NCBI RefSeq assembly: GCF_009712225.1
Contig: NZ_WASP01000017.1
Coordinates: forward strand, 112,410 to 176,409
Reading direction: 5' to 3'
Length of the DNA stretch: 64,000 nucleotides
From: Desulfovibrio sp.
GTDB taxonomy: Bacteria; Desulfobacterota; Desulfovibrionia; Desulfovibrionales; Desulfovibrionaceae
A model generated the notes under the pieces. That model saw only the letters and a program-made list of their open reading frames with translations. It searched no databases and was not told where the DNA came from. Shown here piece after piece: positions 18,382 to 26,464 of this stretch; within the stretch, counting starts at the first letter, position 1, and every line of letters starts with the position of its first letter. A program made the translations under genes and the position numbers.

Positions 18382-21300
18382 GTGCCTGTTGGTGAATATA
18401 TCGCCGCATTGCTGGCGTCTGAAAAGCTGGGGCCGCAGGTTACCTGCCACCGGCTTTTTGCGCCTGCAGAGCCGCACTACGCGCCCACCAGCCTGCCCTG
18501 GCCCGCTGCCATCAGCCGCGTGCTCGAGCAGCGCGGCATAGAGGGGCTGTACAGCCATCAGGCGCTGGCCACAGACCATATCCGGGCGGGGCATTCCATT
18601 GTAGCGGCCACGCCCACGGCCAGCGGCAAAAGCCTTATCTACAACCTGCCCGTGCTTGACCGCTACCTGCGCGACCGTGATGCCCGCGCCCTGTATCTGT
18701 TCCCGCTCAAGGCGCTGGCGCAGGATCAGCTGGGCGCGTTCAACGCGCTGGTGGAAAGCTGGCCCAAGGAGGCCCGCCCCACCGCCGCCCTGTACGACGG
18801 CGACACCACCGACCACTTTCGGCGCAAGATTCGCCGCAACCCGCCAACGGTGCTCATCAGCAATCCCGAAATGCTGCACCTTGGCATTTTGCCCCACCAC
18901 GAGCAGTGGGCGGAATTTCTGGCAGGCCTGAGCCATGTGGTTGTGGACGAGGCCCACACTTACAGAGGCGTGTTTGGGGCGCACATGGCGCAGGTGTTCC
19001 GGCGGCTCAACCGCATCGCCGGGCGCTACGGCGCACGGCCTGTCTACGTGCTTTGCACTGCCACGGTGGGCAACCCGGGTGAACTGGCGGCAGCGCTTAC
19101 CGGCACGGTCAGCTCTGGCGATGCTGGCACGGGGGCGCAACCAGACAGCCCCGCAGCCTCCCGCGCGGCAGACGCGCCCGTGGTCATCGACCAGTCTGGC
19201 GCGCCGCAGGGGCCACGACATTTTGTCTTTCTCAACCCGGAGCAAAGCGCGGCCACAGCGGCCATTGATCTGCTCAAGGCGGCGCTGGCCCGCAACCTGC
19301 GCACCATCGTCTATTGCCGCTCACGGCGCATGACCGAACTCATCAGCCTGTGGGCCGGGCAGTCTGGCGCATTTGCCGAGCATATTTCAGCATACCGTGC
19401 GGGCTTTCTGCCCGAAGAACGCCGCAGCATCGAGGCCCGCATGGCCTCGGGCGATCTGCTGGCCGTGGTCAGCACCAGCGCGCTGGAACTGGGCATAGAC
19501 ATTGGCGGCCTGGACGTGTGCATTCTTGTGGGCTACCCCGGCACGGTCATGGCCACCTTGCAACGCGGTGGTCGCGTGGGCCGTGCCCAGCAGGAATCCG
19601 CCGTTATCGTGGTGGCGGGCGAAGATGCTCTGGACCAGTATTTTGCCCGCAATCCCGAAGACTTTTTCAACCGTCCGCCAGAAAAGGCCGTGGTCAATCC
19701 CGATAACGAAGTAATTCTGACGCGCCATCTGGAATGCGCCGCGGCAGAGATCCCCCTCACGCCCGGCGATGCCATGCTGGCAAGCCCGGCGGCACGCGCC
19801 GCCGCACGCGCCCTGCACGCCCGCGGCCTGCTGCTGCAATCTGCCGACGGCACGCAGCTGCTGGCGGCCCGCAAGCGTCCGCAACGACATGTGGATTTGC
19901 GCGGCACGGGCCAGACCTTTACCATTGAAGATCAGGACGGCCAGATCATCGGCTCGGTGGACGGCTTCCGCGCCTGGCAGGAGACCCACCCCGGCGCGGT
20001 GTACCTGCACCGGGGCCGCAGCTACGTGATTGACGAAATGGATCCCGCCCGCGCCCGCATTGTGGCCAAGGCGACCAAGGTTTCGTGGTTTACGCGCACG
20101 CGCGGTCAAAAAAGCACAGATATTCTTGAAGAAGTTGAACGCGTATCTCTTGGACGCGTGCTGGCCTGCCGTGGCCGCCTGCGCATTACCGACATTGTGA
20201 CCGGTTACGAAAAACGTTCCACATCTGGCAACCGGCTGCTCACCATCACGCCGCTGGAAGCCCCGCCGCAGGTGTTTGAAACAGAAGGCCTGTGGTTTGT
20301 CATACCCGACAGCATACGCGCTTCGCTGGAAGAACGCTTTCTGCACTACATGGGTTCCATCCACGCGCTGGAACACGCGGCCATAGGTCTGCTGCCCCTG
20401 CTGATCATGGCCGACCGCAACGACTTTGGCGGCATATCCACCCCCCTGCACGCGCAGACCGGGCTTTCGGGCGTCTTTATTTACGATGGCCTGCCGGGCG
20501 GTGCTGGCCTTACACGTCAGGCATTTCCCGATGCGCGGGGCCTGCTGGAGGCAACCCTCAAGGCCGTGACCGCCTGCCCCTGTGAAGACGGCTGCCCCTC
20601 GTGCGTGCATTCGCCCAAGTGTGGCTCTGGCAACAGGCCCATCAGCAAGATCGGCGCACTGGAACTGCTGCGCGAAATGCTGACCCCAGGCACTGAAGGC
20701 GACACCCTGTGCCGCGAGCTGCGCATCAGTCCCGCCCCCGACCGGCTGGACATGGAATCGCTGGACGCCGCAGCGTCACTGGCGGCAGCGCACCGCCCTG
20801 CGGTGTCAGCCCTGGAATTTATCAACATGGATGAACAGACAGACACAGCCAGCCCACGCAGCGCAGTGGAGGAACAATCCATGAGCAAAAAGCAGCCCGC
20901 ACCGGACAACCAGACAAGCCTTTTCGGCTCTGCCGCGCCAGAGTCCGGCACCAGAACCCCGGCCCCCGGCCCCCACGGCGCCAACACCTTTGACGGTGCG
21001 GGGCTCCTGACCCACATTCCCCTGCCGCCGCCCAGAAATTTTGTGGTCTTTGACGTGGAAACGCGGCGCTCCGCCGCCGAAGTGGGCGGCTGGAACAGGG
21101 CCGACCGCATGGGCGTGAGCATTGCCGTAGCATACGACAGCAAGGCCGACGACTACTTTGCCTACCAGCAGGAGGAACTGCCCGCCCTGTTTGAAAAGCT
21201 GCGCGCCGCCGACCTGGTCGTGGGCTTCAACAGCCTGCGTTTTGACTACGCCGTGCTTTCTACCTTTGCGCCCTTTGATCTGCGCAGGCTGCCCAGCCTC

Positions 21301-21573
21301 GATCTTTTGCAGCGCGTGTACGAACGCTTGAGCTACCGCCTTCCGCTGGACAATCTGGGGCAGGCAACGCTTAACGAACCCAAGAGCGCCAGCGGCCTGC
21401 AAGCCCTTGAATGGTGGAAGGAAGGCCGTCTGGACGACATAACCACATACTGCCGCAAGGATGTGGACATCACCCGCCGCCTCTATTTGCACGGCCTTGA
21501 ACACGGCTTTTTGCTGTTCAGCAACAAGGCTGGTTCGCCCGTGCGCGTCCCCGTAGACTTCCGGCAGCGCTGA
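18382..21573 (+). CDS. MrfA-like DEAD/DEAH helicase fused to a MrfB-like DEDD exonuclease
   Basis: This 1063-residue protein joins two activities. Residues ~50-480 are a superfamily 2 helicase with motif I ATPTASGKS, DEAH box VVVDEAHTY and motif VI QRGGRVGR. A DUF1998-type C-terminal domain follows, with a cysteine cluster (CPCEDGCPSCVHSPKC, from ~732) expected to bind zinc. After a low-complexity linker (~780-880), residues ~885-1060 form an RNase H-like exonuclease: DVET supplies Asp and Glu, FNSLRFDY another Asp, and YCRKD the YxxxD motif. In Bacillus, MrfA and MrfB are separate proteins that repair mitomycin C damage. The GTG start at 18382 has no clear Shine-Dalgarno. Confidence 0.85.
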   Translation: MPVGEYIAALLASEKLGPQVTCHRLFAPAEPHYAPTSLPWPAAISRVLEQRGIEGLYSHQALATDHIRAGHSIVAATPTASGKSLIYNLPVLDRYLRDRDARALYLFPLKALAQDQLGAFNALVESWPKEARPTAALYDGDTTDHFRRKIRRNPPTVLISNPEMLHLGILPHHEQWAEFLAGLSHVVVDEAHTYRGVFGAHMAQVFRRLNRIAGRYGARPVYVLCTATVGNPGELAAALTGTVSSGDAGTGAQPDSPAASRAADAPVVIDQSGAPQGPRHFVFLNPEQSAATAAIDLLKAALARNLRTIVYCRSRRMTELISLWAGQSGAFAEHISAYRAGFLPEERRSIEARMASGDLLAVVSTSALELGIDIGGLDVCILVGYPGTVMATLQRGGRVGRAQQESAVIVVAGEDALDQYFARNPEDFFNRPPEKAVVNPDNEVILTRHLECAAAEIPLTPGDAMLASPAARAAARALHARGLLLQSADGTQLLAARKRPQRHVDLRGTGQTFTIEDQDGQIIGSVDGFRAWQETHPGAVYLHRGRSYVIDEMDPARARIVAKATKVSWFTRTRGQKSTDILEEVERVSLGRVLACRGRLRITDIVTGYEKRSTSGNRLLTITPLEAPPQVFETEGLWFVIPDSIRASLEERFLHYMGSIHALEHAAIGLLPLLIMADRNDFGGISTPLHAQTGLSGVFIYDGLPGGAGLTRQAFPDARGLLEATLKAVTACPCEDGCPSCVHSPKCGSGNRPISKIGALELLREMLTPGTEGDTLCRELRISPAPDRLDMESLDAAASLAAAHRPAVSALEFINMDEQTDTASPRSAVEEQSMSKKQPAPDNQTSLFGSAAPESGTRTPAPGPHGANTFDGAGLLTHIPLPPPRNFVVFDVETRRSAAEVGGWNRADRMGVSIAVAYDSKADDYFAYQQEELPALFEKLRAADLVVGFNSLRFDYAVLSTFAPFDLRRLPSLDLLQRVYERLSYRLPLDNLGQATLNEPKSASGLQALEWWKEGRLDDITTYCRKDVDITRRLYLHGLEHGFLLFSNKAGSPVRVPVDFRQR
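20868..20883 (+). promoter_or_regulatory. Internal ribosome-binding site and ATG for the exonuclease half
   Basis: GGAGG (20868-20872) stands 8 bases before an in-frame ATG (20881) at codon 834, in the linker between helicase and exonuclease. It is a better initiation signal than that of the full-length gene and would yield a free ~230-residue exonuclease. Confidence 0.5.
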
Positions 21574-21606
21574 TGCCCTTGCCCTGCGCTGCACCGCCGC
21601 ACAAAA

Positions 21607-21633
21607 AAACGCCCGCGTTTGCGGGCGTTTTAC
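21607..21633. terminator. Bidirectional intrinsic terminator
   Basis: AAACGCCCGC (21607-21616) and GCGGGCGTTT (21621-21630) form a perfect 10-bp stem with a GTTT loop and flanking A and T tracts, between the convergent helicase fusion and panB. Confidence 0.92.
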
Positions 21634-21657
21634 ATTTCAACAATCGTAAGGGATTGG

Positions 21658-22491
21658 CTACTTGAGCTTTTTAAGCGTTTTTTCCATGCCTTCGGGCAAG
21701 GGATAGCAGTGGTCGTCGCTGGGAAAGGCACCCACGCGTACTTCGCGGGCATAGGCCTCCACCGCAGCGCGCAGGCTCGAGCCCACCTCACCAAAGCGTT
21801 TGACGAAACGCGGCAGCTGGCTGAGGGTCATGCCCGTCATATCCTGCCACACCAGTACCTGCCCGTCGCAGCCAGAGCCAGCACCAATGCCGATAACGGG
21901 AATGGCAAGAGCCTGGCTTACGCGCTCGGCCAACGGCGCGGGTACGCATTCAAGCACCAGGGCAAAGGCCCCGGCGTCCTGAAGGGCGCGTGCGTCGTCC
22001 AGCAGTTTCTGTGCTGCGGCCATGGTTTTGCCCTGCACCTTGAAGCCACCAAAGGCGTTGACCGATTGCGGCGTAAGGCCCAGATGCCCCATCACGGGTA
22101 TGGAGGCCCGCGTGAGTGCCCGCACCTCGGCGGCAAATTCAGCGCCGCCCTCAAGCTTCACCGCCTGGGCGCGCCCCTCGATCATCAGGCGGGCCGCGTT
22201 GCGCACTGTTTCTTCTACCGAAACATGGTAGCTCATGTACGGCATGTCGCAGACCACAAGCGCCTTTTGCGTGCCACGCGCCACAGCGGCGCAGTGCCGC
22301 ACCATGTCGTCCACGGTGACGGAAAGCGTATCAGGGTAGCCCAGCACCACCATGCCCAGCGAATCGCCCACCAGCAGGGCATCCACACCGGCCATGTCCA
22401 TGACCCGCGCGGTGCTGTAATCATAAGCGGTCAGCATGACCAGCTTTTCCTGCCCTTTGGCTTCTCGAAAGGTAACCACGGTGTTTTTCAT
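21658..22491 (-). CDS. panB: 3-methyl-2-oxobutanoate hydroxymethyltransferase
   Basis: PanB adds a hydroxymethyl group from methylene-tetrahydrofolate to ketoisovalerate, the first committed step to pantothenate and CoA. The 277-residue length is usual. Characteristic stretches are TAYDYSTARVMDMAGVDALLVGDSLGMV near the N terminus (metal-binding Asp in VGDS), GHLGLTPQSVNAFGGFKVQG in the middle, and IPVIGIGAGSGCDGQVLVW toward the end. It starts 5 bases after the agmatinase stop, so the two form one operon. No panC or panD is in the window. Confidence 0.96.
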   Translation of the reverse strand: MKNTVVTFREAKGQEKLVMLTAYDYSTARVMDMAGVDALLVGDSLGMVVLGYPDTLSVTVDDMVRHCAAVARGTQKALVVCDMPYMSYHVSVEETVRNAARLMIEGRAQAVKLEGGAEFAAEVRALTRASIPVMGHLGLTPQSVNAFGGFKVQGKTMAAAQKLLDDARALQDAGAFALVLECVPAPLAERVSQALAIPVIGIGAGSGCDGQVLVWQDMTGMTLSQLPRFVKRFGEVGSSLRAAVEAYAREVRVGAFPSDDHCYPLPEGMEKTLKKLK

Positions 22492-22496
22492 GCCTG

Positions 22497-23375
22497 CTAC
22501 TCCTTATGGTTGGCATCGTGGGCAAGGCCCATGATGAGGTGGGTAAGCTTGGCCGCCGTAAAATCGGCATGGTGCAAGCCCTCGATGGGAGCCAACTCCA
22601 CCACGTCGAGGCCCACAACGCGGCGGCCAGCCACGCAGCGTTCAAGAATATACTGCGCCTCGCGCCAGTTGATGCCGCCGGGCGAAGGCGTACCGGTGGC
22701 GGGCATGATGGACGAATCCAGCCCGTCCACATCAAAGGTGATGTATATGTTTTTGGGAAAATCCTCTGGCAGAGGCAGCTCTGGCATGCCCACGCGGGCC
22801 AGAAAATAGCCGTCGTAGTGTGTAATGTTAAACTTTTTACGTACTTCGGCTTCTTCCCGGCAAAAATCGCGCACGGCAAACTGCGTGAGCGGCAGGCCAA
22901 GATCGGCCACCGCGCGGTACATGACGCTGGCGTGCGAATAGGGGCTGCCCTCGTACTGGGGGCGCAAATCGGCGTGAGCGTCAAACTGCACAACGCCAAA
23001 GGTTTCGCCGGTTTTTTCCGCTTGTTTGGCCAGCGCCCGCAGAGCGCCAAGCGTAACCGTGTGCTCGCCGCCCAGCACCACGGGCACCGCCTCACAGGCA
23101 ATGGCATGGGCCACGGCGGCCTCGATGCGGTCAAGGGTTTCGGTTATGGGGCCGGCGCAGTCAATGGCCTGCGCGGTATAAAAACCAGCCTCGCCTGGCA
23201 CAAAGCCGCTTTCCCAGGCCTCGAGCTGGTGCGAGGCGGCCAGCAGGGCCTGAGGCCCGTTGGCGGTGCCGCCGCCGTAAGAAACGCTTTGCTCCAATGG
23301 AACGGGAATAATATGAAAGCCTGCCTGAGCGGGTTCGCTCTGGGGATATTCTGAAGCCAGAAACTTGTCTTGCAT
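22497..23375 (-). CDS. speB: Agmatinase (ureohydrolase family)
   Basis: This 292-residue ureohydrolase shows the family metal sites: GGEHT, FDAHADLR and TFDVDGLDSS, the last followed by GTPSPGG. The overall pattern is closest to agmatinase, which splits agmatine to putrescine and urea; relatives act on guanidinobutyrate or other guanidines. The start at 23375 gives a normal length; a longer frame would place a terminator hairpin inside the coding region. The hairpin lies just upstream, suggesting attenuation. Putrescine could feed the carboxynorspermidine pathway represented at 55709-56917. Confidence 0.88.
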   Translation of the reverse strand: MQDKFLASEYPQSEPAQAGFHIIPVPLEQSVSYGGGTANGPQALLAASHQLEAWESGFVPGEAGFYTAQAIDCAGPITETLDRIEAAVAHAIACEAVPVVLGGEHTVTLGALRALAKQAEKTGETFGVVQFDAHADLRPQYEGSPYSHASVMYRAVADLGLPLTQFAVRDFCREEAEVRKKFNITHYDGYFLARVGMPELPLPEDFPKNIYITFDVDGLDSSIMPATGTPSPGGINWREAQYILERCVAGRRVVGLDVVELAPIEGLHHADFTAAKLTHLIMGLAHDANHKE

Positions 23376-23398
23376 GTAACCCTGCCGTGATTTGACAT

Positions 23399-23433
23399 AA
23401 AAAAACGGCCCGCTTGGGGAGGCAGGCCGTTTT
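23399..23433 (-). terminator. Terminator-like hairpin in the speB leader
   Basis: On the minus strand AAAACGGCC/GGCCGTTTT (23433-23425 with 23410-23402) is followed by T7 and ends only 23 bases before the speB start. Any promoter must lie upstream, so speB transcripts have to read through it. Confidence 0.7.
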
Positions 23434-23647
23434 GGTTGGAGGAGGCTGTCAGCAAAAGAAAGGAAGGTACTTTCCATGCTGCAATGGGCGTGCCAAAAAA
23501 GTAGCACAGCACTATTCTTTTAACATGCTGTTTTTTATTAATTAATTTTTTAAGCACCCAAGGCGGCCCGTTAAAAATGTTAAACTGGCCTTGCCTGCAC
23601 ACTGCCTTGGGGGCGTAAAACTGTACAAAAAATTTTTCTTGTGCAGT
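23434..23647 (-). promoter_or_regulatory. Candidate structured leader of speB
   Basis: This AT-rich spacer contains the inverted repeat GCACCCAAGGC (23554-23564) with GCCTTGGGGGC (23604-23614; one mismatch), enclosing 39 bases. GGCCTTGCC at 23587-23595 can pair, with one bulge, to the terminator arm at 23421-23428, so an antiterminator is conceivable. It matches no riboswitch class I know. Confidence 0.35.
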
Positions 23648-24184
23648 CTACTGAACCGACCCTTCGTCCGGAGCGGCAACAGCGCCCTGCACAGAGATGG
23701 AAAGCTTTTCGGCCAGTTCGCGCGCGGCGGGCGTGGTGCGCCATTCGTCAAACAGACGCTGCCAGCCGCCAAAATCCACAAAGCTGCGGTCAAGCTGTTC
23801 TTCGTGCATCTGCACCCATGTGTTGAAAAGCTGCATCTGCACCTGGAAGGTGGCGCTTTCAAAAATCATGGCCGCAGAGTCGCGCGCAATAACCTGACCG
23901 TCCACGTGGGCCAGCACAAAGTTGCACACAGCGCGGCGCGAGGTTTCAAAGCTTACTTCCTGGCCGTTGAGCTCTTCTGCCATGGGCATCAGGCGGGGGA
24001 ACAGCTGGCTGATGCGCTCAAGCCCCTTGACAGGGATGGCGATGAACAGCGCGGGCTGCCCGTCCTTGCCCTTGGGGGCGTCGGGCTTTTCGGTGATAAA
24101 ATAAAAACGCAGCCAGTTTTCAAACATTACCGCTTCCAGAACCTTGGCGACGCCGCTCTGGAACTGTTCCTGTGCTTCGGGCAT
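23648..24184 (-). CDS. Conserved-looking cytosolic protein of unknown function, 178 aa
   Basis: I do not recognise this 178-residue protein. It has no signal peptide or membrane segment and looks like a folded, mostly helical domain with hydrophobic patches (VAKVLEAVMFENWLRFYFI; MQLFNTWVQMHEEQLDRSF). The tail is Ala/Glu-rich. The start at 24184 follows AAGGGAG. It begins 10 bases after the methyltransferase stop, so it is probably cotranscribed with it. No function is assigned. Confidence 0.75.
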   Translation of the reverse strand: MPEAQEQFQSGVAKVLEAVMFENWLRFYFITEKPDAPKGKDGQPALFIAIPVKGLERISQLFPRLMPMAEELNGQEVSFETSRRAVCNFVLAHVDGQVIARDSAAMIFESATFQVQMQLFNTWVQMHEEQLDRSFVDFGGWQRLFDEWRTTPAARELAEKLSISVQGAVAAPDEGSVQ

Positions 24185-24194
24185 GGAGACTCCC

Positions 24195-24962
24195 TTAATG
24201 TTTAACGGCCACAACCCGCAGCCGCCGATAATCAGCAATCCACTGGCCGCCGTCCCACTGCGATGCCCGCAAGGCATCGGCAACGGCGGCAAAAATTTTT
24301 TCCTGCGCGGCTTGGGGTACGCAGTCCATATCCTGGGCAAAAAACTGGCTCATCCAGCTGGCAAGGCCGTCCTGCCCGCCCTTGAGCGGCGTTGGTCTGT
24401 CGTATTCCTCAGCCAGCCGCACCGTAAAACCGTGCCGCACAAGCAGGGCCGCGTACTCGTCTGCCGAGGGAAAGTAAAACCGCTCGCTGTTCAGATAGGC
24501 CGCGCCAATGCCTTCTTCGGCCAGCGCAGCCTGAAAGGCCGCCGCAAAGGCCGCACATATGCGCCCGATATTGCCGCGCGCGCCAAATTCGCACACCAGC
24601 AGGCCGCCGGGGCGCAACACGCGGGCCATGGCGGCGGTCAGTCGCTCCTGATCTTCAATCCAGTGCAGGGCGGCGTTGGAAAAAATGGCGTCCACACTGC
24701 CGTTCCACGGCATGTCGCAGGCGTCCATTACCAGAAACTCCACCTGCGGCAAGCGTAGCCGGGCCTGAGCAATCATGTCGGGCGAGGCGTCTATGCCCAC
24801 TACCCGCGCAGCTCTGGCCGTCAGCGGGCCTGTGAGCGCGCCAGTGCCACAGCCAAGGTCAACGGCAAAACCCAGACCGTCCGGCAGCAGAGCAAGCAGA
24901 TGTTCGCCGTAGGCGGCCACAAAGTCATGCTGCTGGTCATAAAGCCCGGCATTCCAGTCCAT
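24195..24962 (-). CDS. SAM-dependent methyltransferase (trans-aconitate/BioC-like)
   Basis: The 255-residue class I methyltransferase has motif I VDLGCGTGALTGPL (near 34-47), an acidic residue after the second strand (VGIDASPDM), and FSNAALHWIED. The last is typical of the trans-aconitate methyltransferase and malonyl-ACP methyltransferase (BioC) subgroup. The substrate is not determinable; no bio genes are nearby. The start at 24962 was preferred over a longer frame because the methyltransferase pattern DWNAGLYDQQHDFV begins at residue 2 and GGGAG lies upstream. Confidence 0.8.
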   Translation of the reverse strand: MDWNAGLYDQQHDFVAAYGEHLLALLPDGLGFAVDLGCGTGALTGPLTARAARVVGIDASPDMIAQARLRLPQVEFLVMDACDMPWNGSVDAIFSNAALHWIEDQERLTAAMARVLRPGGLLVCEFGARGNIGRICAAFAAAFQAALAEEGIGAAYLNSERFYFPSADEYAALLVRHGFTVRLAEEYDRPTPLKGGQDGLASWMSQFFAQDMDCVPQAAQEKIFAAVADALRASQWDGGQWIADYRRLRVVAVKH

Positions 24963-25066
24963 TGTTCTGCTTCTCCCTACGCAGCGAAAAAAAGCGCAAG
25001 CGCCACCTGTTGTAAACGTCAGAACACAGCGCGTCAATGCGGCTGGCCCATTTGGGGCAACGCAGC

Positions 25067-26335
25067 CTAGTGGTGCGCTTCCTCTGCCCCGCTGGCCTGC
25101 CTGAGCTTTTTCATCTCACGGTCGCCCATATACCCAAGCAGGGCAGAGGCAACGCCCGTCACCGCACTCACAATGCCCAACGGCAGGGCCGTACCGCCGC
25201 CCGCAAGCCCCACAAGGGGCGAGGTAAGGGCACCAAAAATAAACACGGACACGCCCAGAATGCCAGAGGCCGTACCCGCACCCACATTCTGCGCGCTGAT
25301 GCCCAGGGTAAAGCTGGTGGGCAGGGTCATGCCCTGCAGGGCGATCATGAAAAACAGCCCTATGAGCAGGGGCACGGGCGAGGAAGGAGCAACCATGGTT
25401 ACGGCCAGCACCCCGAGGCAGGCCACAGCACGCAGTGTATTGCCAATGCGCAGCAGGCGAGCCTCACCAAGGCGGCGGGCATTGCGGGCGGTGCCAAAGG
25501 CAAAAAACATGAGACTCAGCGCGTTGCAGCCAAAAATGATGCTGTAGGTCTGCGGAGAGATTCCGTACATGCCCTGCAACACAAAGGGCGAGGCCGCCAC
25601 ATAGCCAAAAAAACCGCCCATGGTAAAGCCTTGCACTCCCACATAGCACATAAAGGGCTTTTGCCGCAGCAGCTCTCCCATGGCAGTCCACGAAGAGCGT
25701 ACACCACCATCGCGGCGCATGCCCTTCGGCAGGGTTTCGGGCAGGCCAAGAACGCTGAGTACAATCAGCAGTACGCCAAAGCCTGACAAAAAATAGAAAA
25801 TGGCTGGCCAACCGTCCATGGAGGCCAGCCAGCCGCCCAGCATGGGCCCGGTGATAGGCGCAACGCCGTTGACGACCATGAGCAGGCTCATGAAGTTGGT
25901 CAGCTCTGCCCCACGAAACAGGTCACAGGCCATGGCGCGGGCCAGCACTATGCCACCCGCGCCACCCAGGCCCTGGGCAAAACGCAGTGCAATAAAACTG
26001 TTGCCCGTTTTGGCTGCGGCACAACAGGCCGAAGCCAGCGTAAAAAATACCAGAGCCACAAACAGGGGCTTGCGCCGCCCTGTCGAGTCGGAAAGCGGCC
26101 CCACAAAAAGCTGCCCCAGAGCCATGCCCAGCAGACAGGCGGTGATGGTCAGCTGGGTGGTTGCGGTAGAAATGGAAAGGTCTGAGGCCAGCGCGGGCAG
26201 GCTTGGCAGGTAGGTATCTGTACACAGGGGGCCAAAAGCGGCCATGAGGCCCAGCAACAGGGCCAGAAACAACCGGCGGCGGCGCGGCAGCCGTGCGCCC
26301 GCCCCCGCGATATAGTCATCTTCCGTAATATGCAT
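25067..26335 (-). CDS. Bcr/CflA-type MFS drug exporter
   Basis: This 422-residue, 12-helix major facilitator of the DHA1 group has the Bcr/CflA signature: TDTYLPSLPALASDL in helix 1, GPLSDSTGRRKPL in the 2-3 loop, the helix 5 pattern GVAPITGPMLGGWL, and a long last loop. Relatives expel bicyclomycin, chloramphenicol or other small compounds by proton antiport. The start at 26335 follows AAAGGA. The gene diverges from the helicase gene, whose start lies 129 bases away. Confidence 0.88.
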   Translation of the reverse strand: MHITEDDYIAGAGARLPRRRRLFLALLLGLMAAFGPLCTDTYLPSLPALASDLSISTATTQLTITACLLGMALGQLFVGPLSDSTGRRKPLFVALVFFTLASACCAAAKTGNSFIALRFAQGLGGAGGIVLARAMACDLFRGAELTNFMSLLMVVNGVAPITGPMLGGWLASMDGWPAIFYFLSGFGVLLIVLSVLGLPETLPKGMRRDGGVRSSWTAMGELLRQKPFMCYVGVQGFTMGGFFGYVAASPFVLQGMYGISPQTYSIIFGCNALSLMFFAFGTARNARRLGEARLLRIGNTLRAVACLGVLAVTMVAPSSPVPLLIGLFFMIALQGMTLPTSFTLGISAQNVGAGTASGILGVSVFIFGALTSPLVGLAGGGTALPLGIVSAVTGVASALLGYMGDREMKKLRQASGAEEAHH

Positions 26336-26464
26336 GCGTGTCCTTTGTGGTCTGCGCTGGTCTGTTCCAGAACGATATTCATAACCTGCGGGCACAAAGT
26401 CAAGGCCGGGGAATGGCCCCGCGCGGCTCTGGTATGCGCTGCAGCCTTATGCTACCCTGCGCCT

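Noticed and set aside
23434..23647. Guanidine-I, -II or -III riboswitch before speB
   Set aside because: The ACGR loops and conserved cores are missing; reported only as an unclassified leader.
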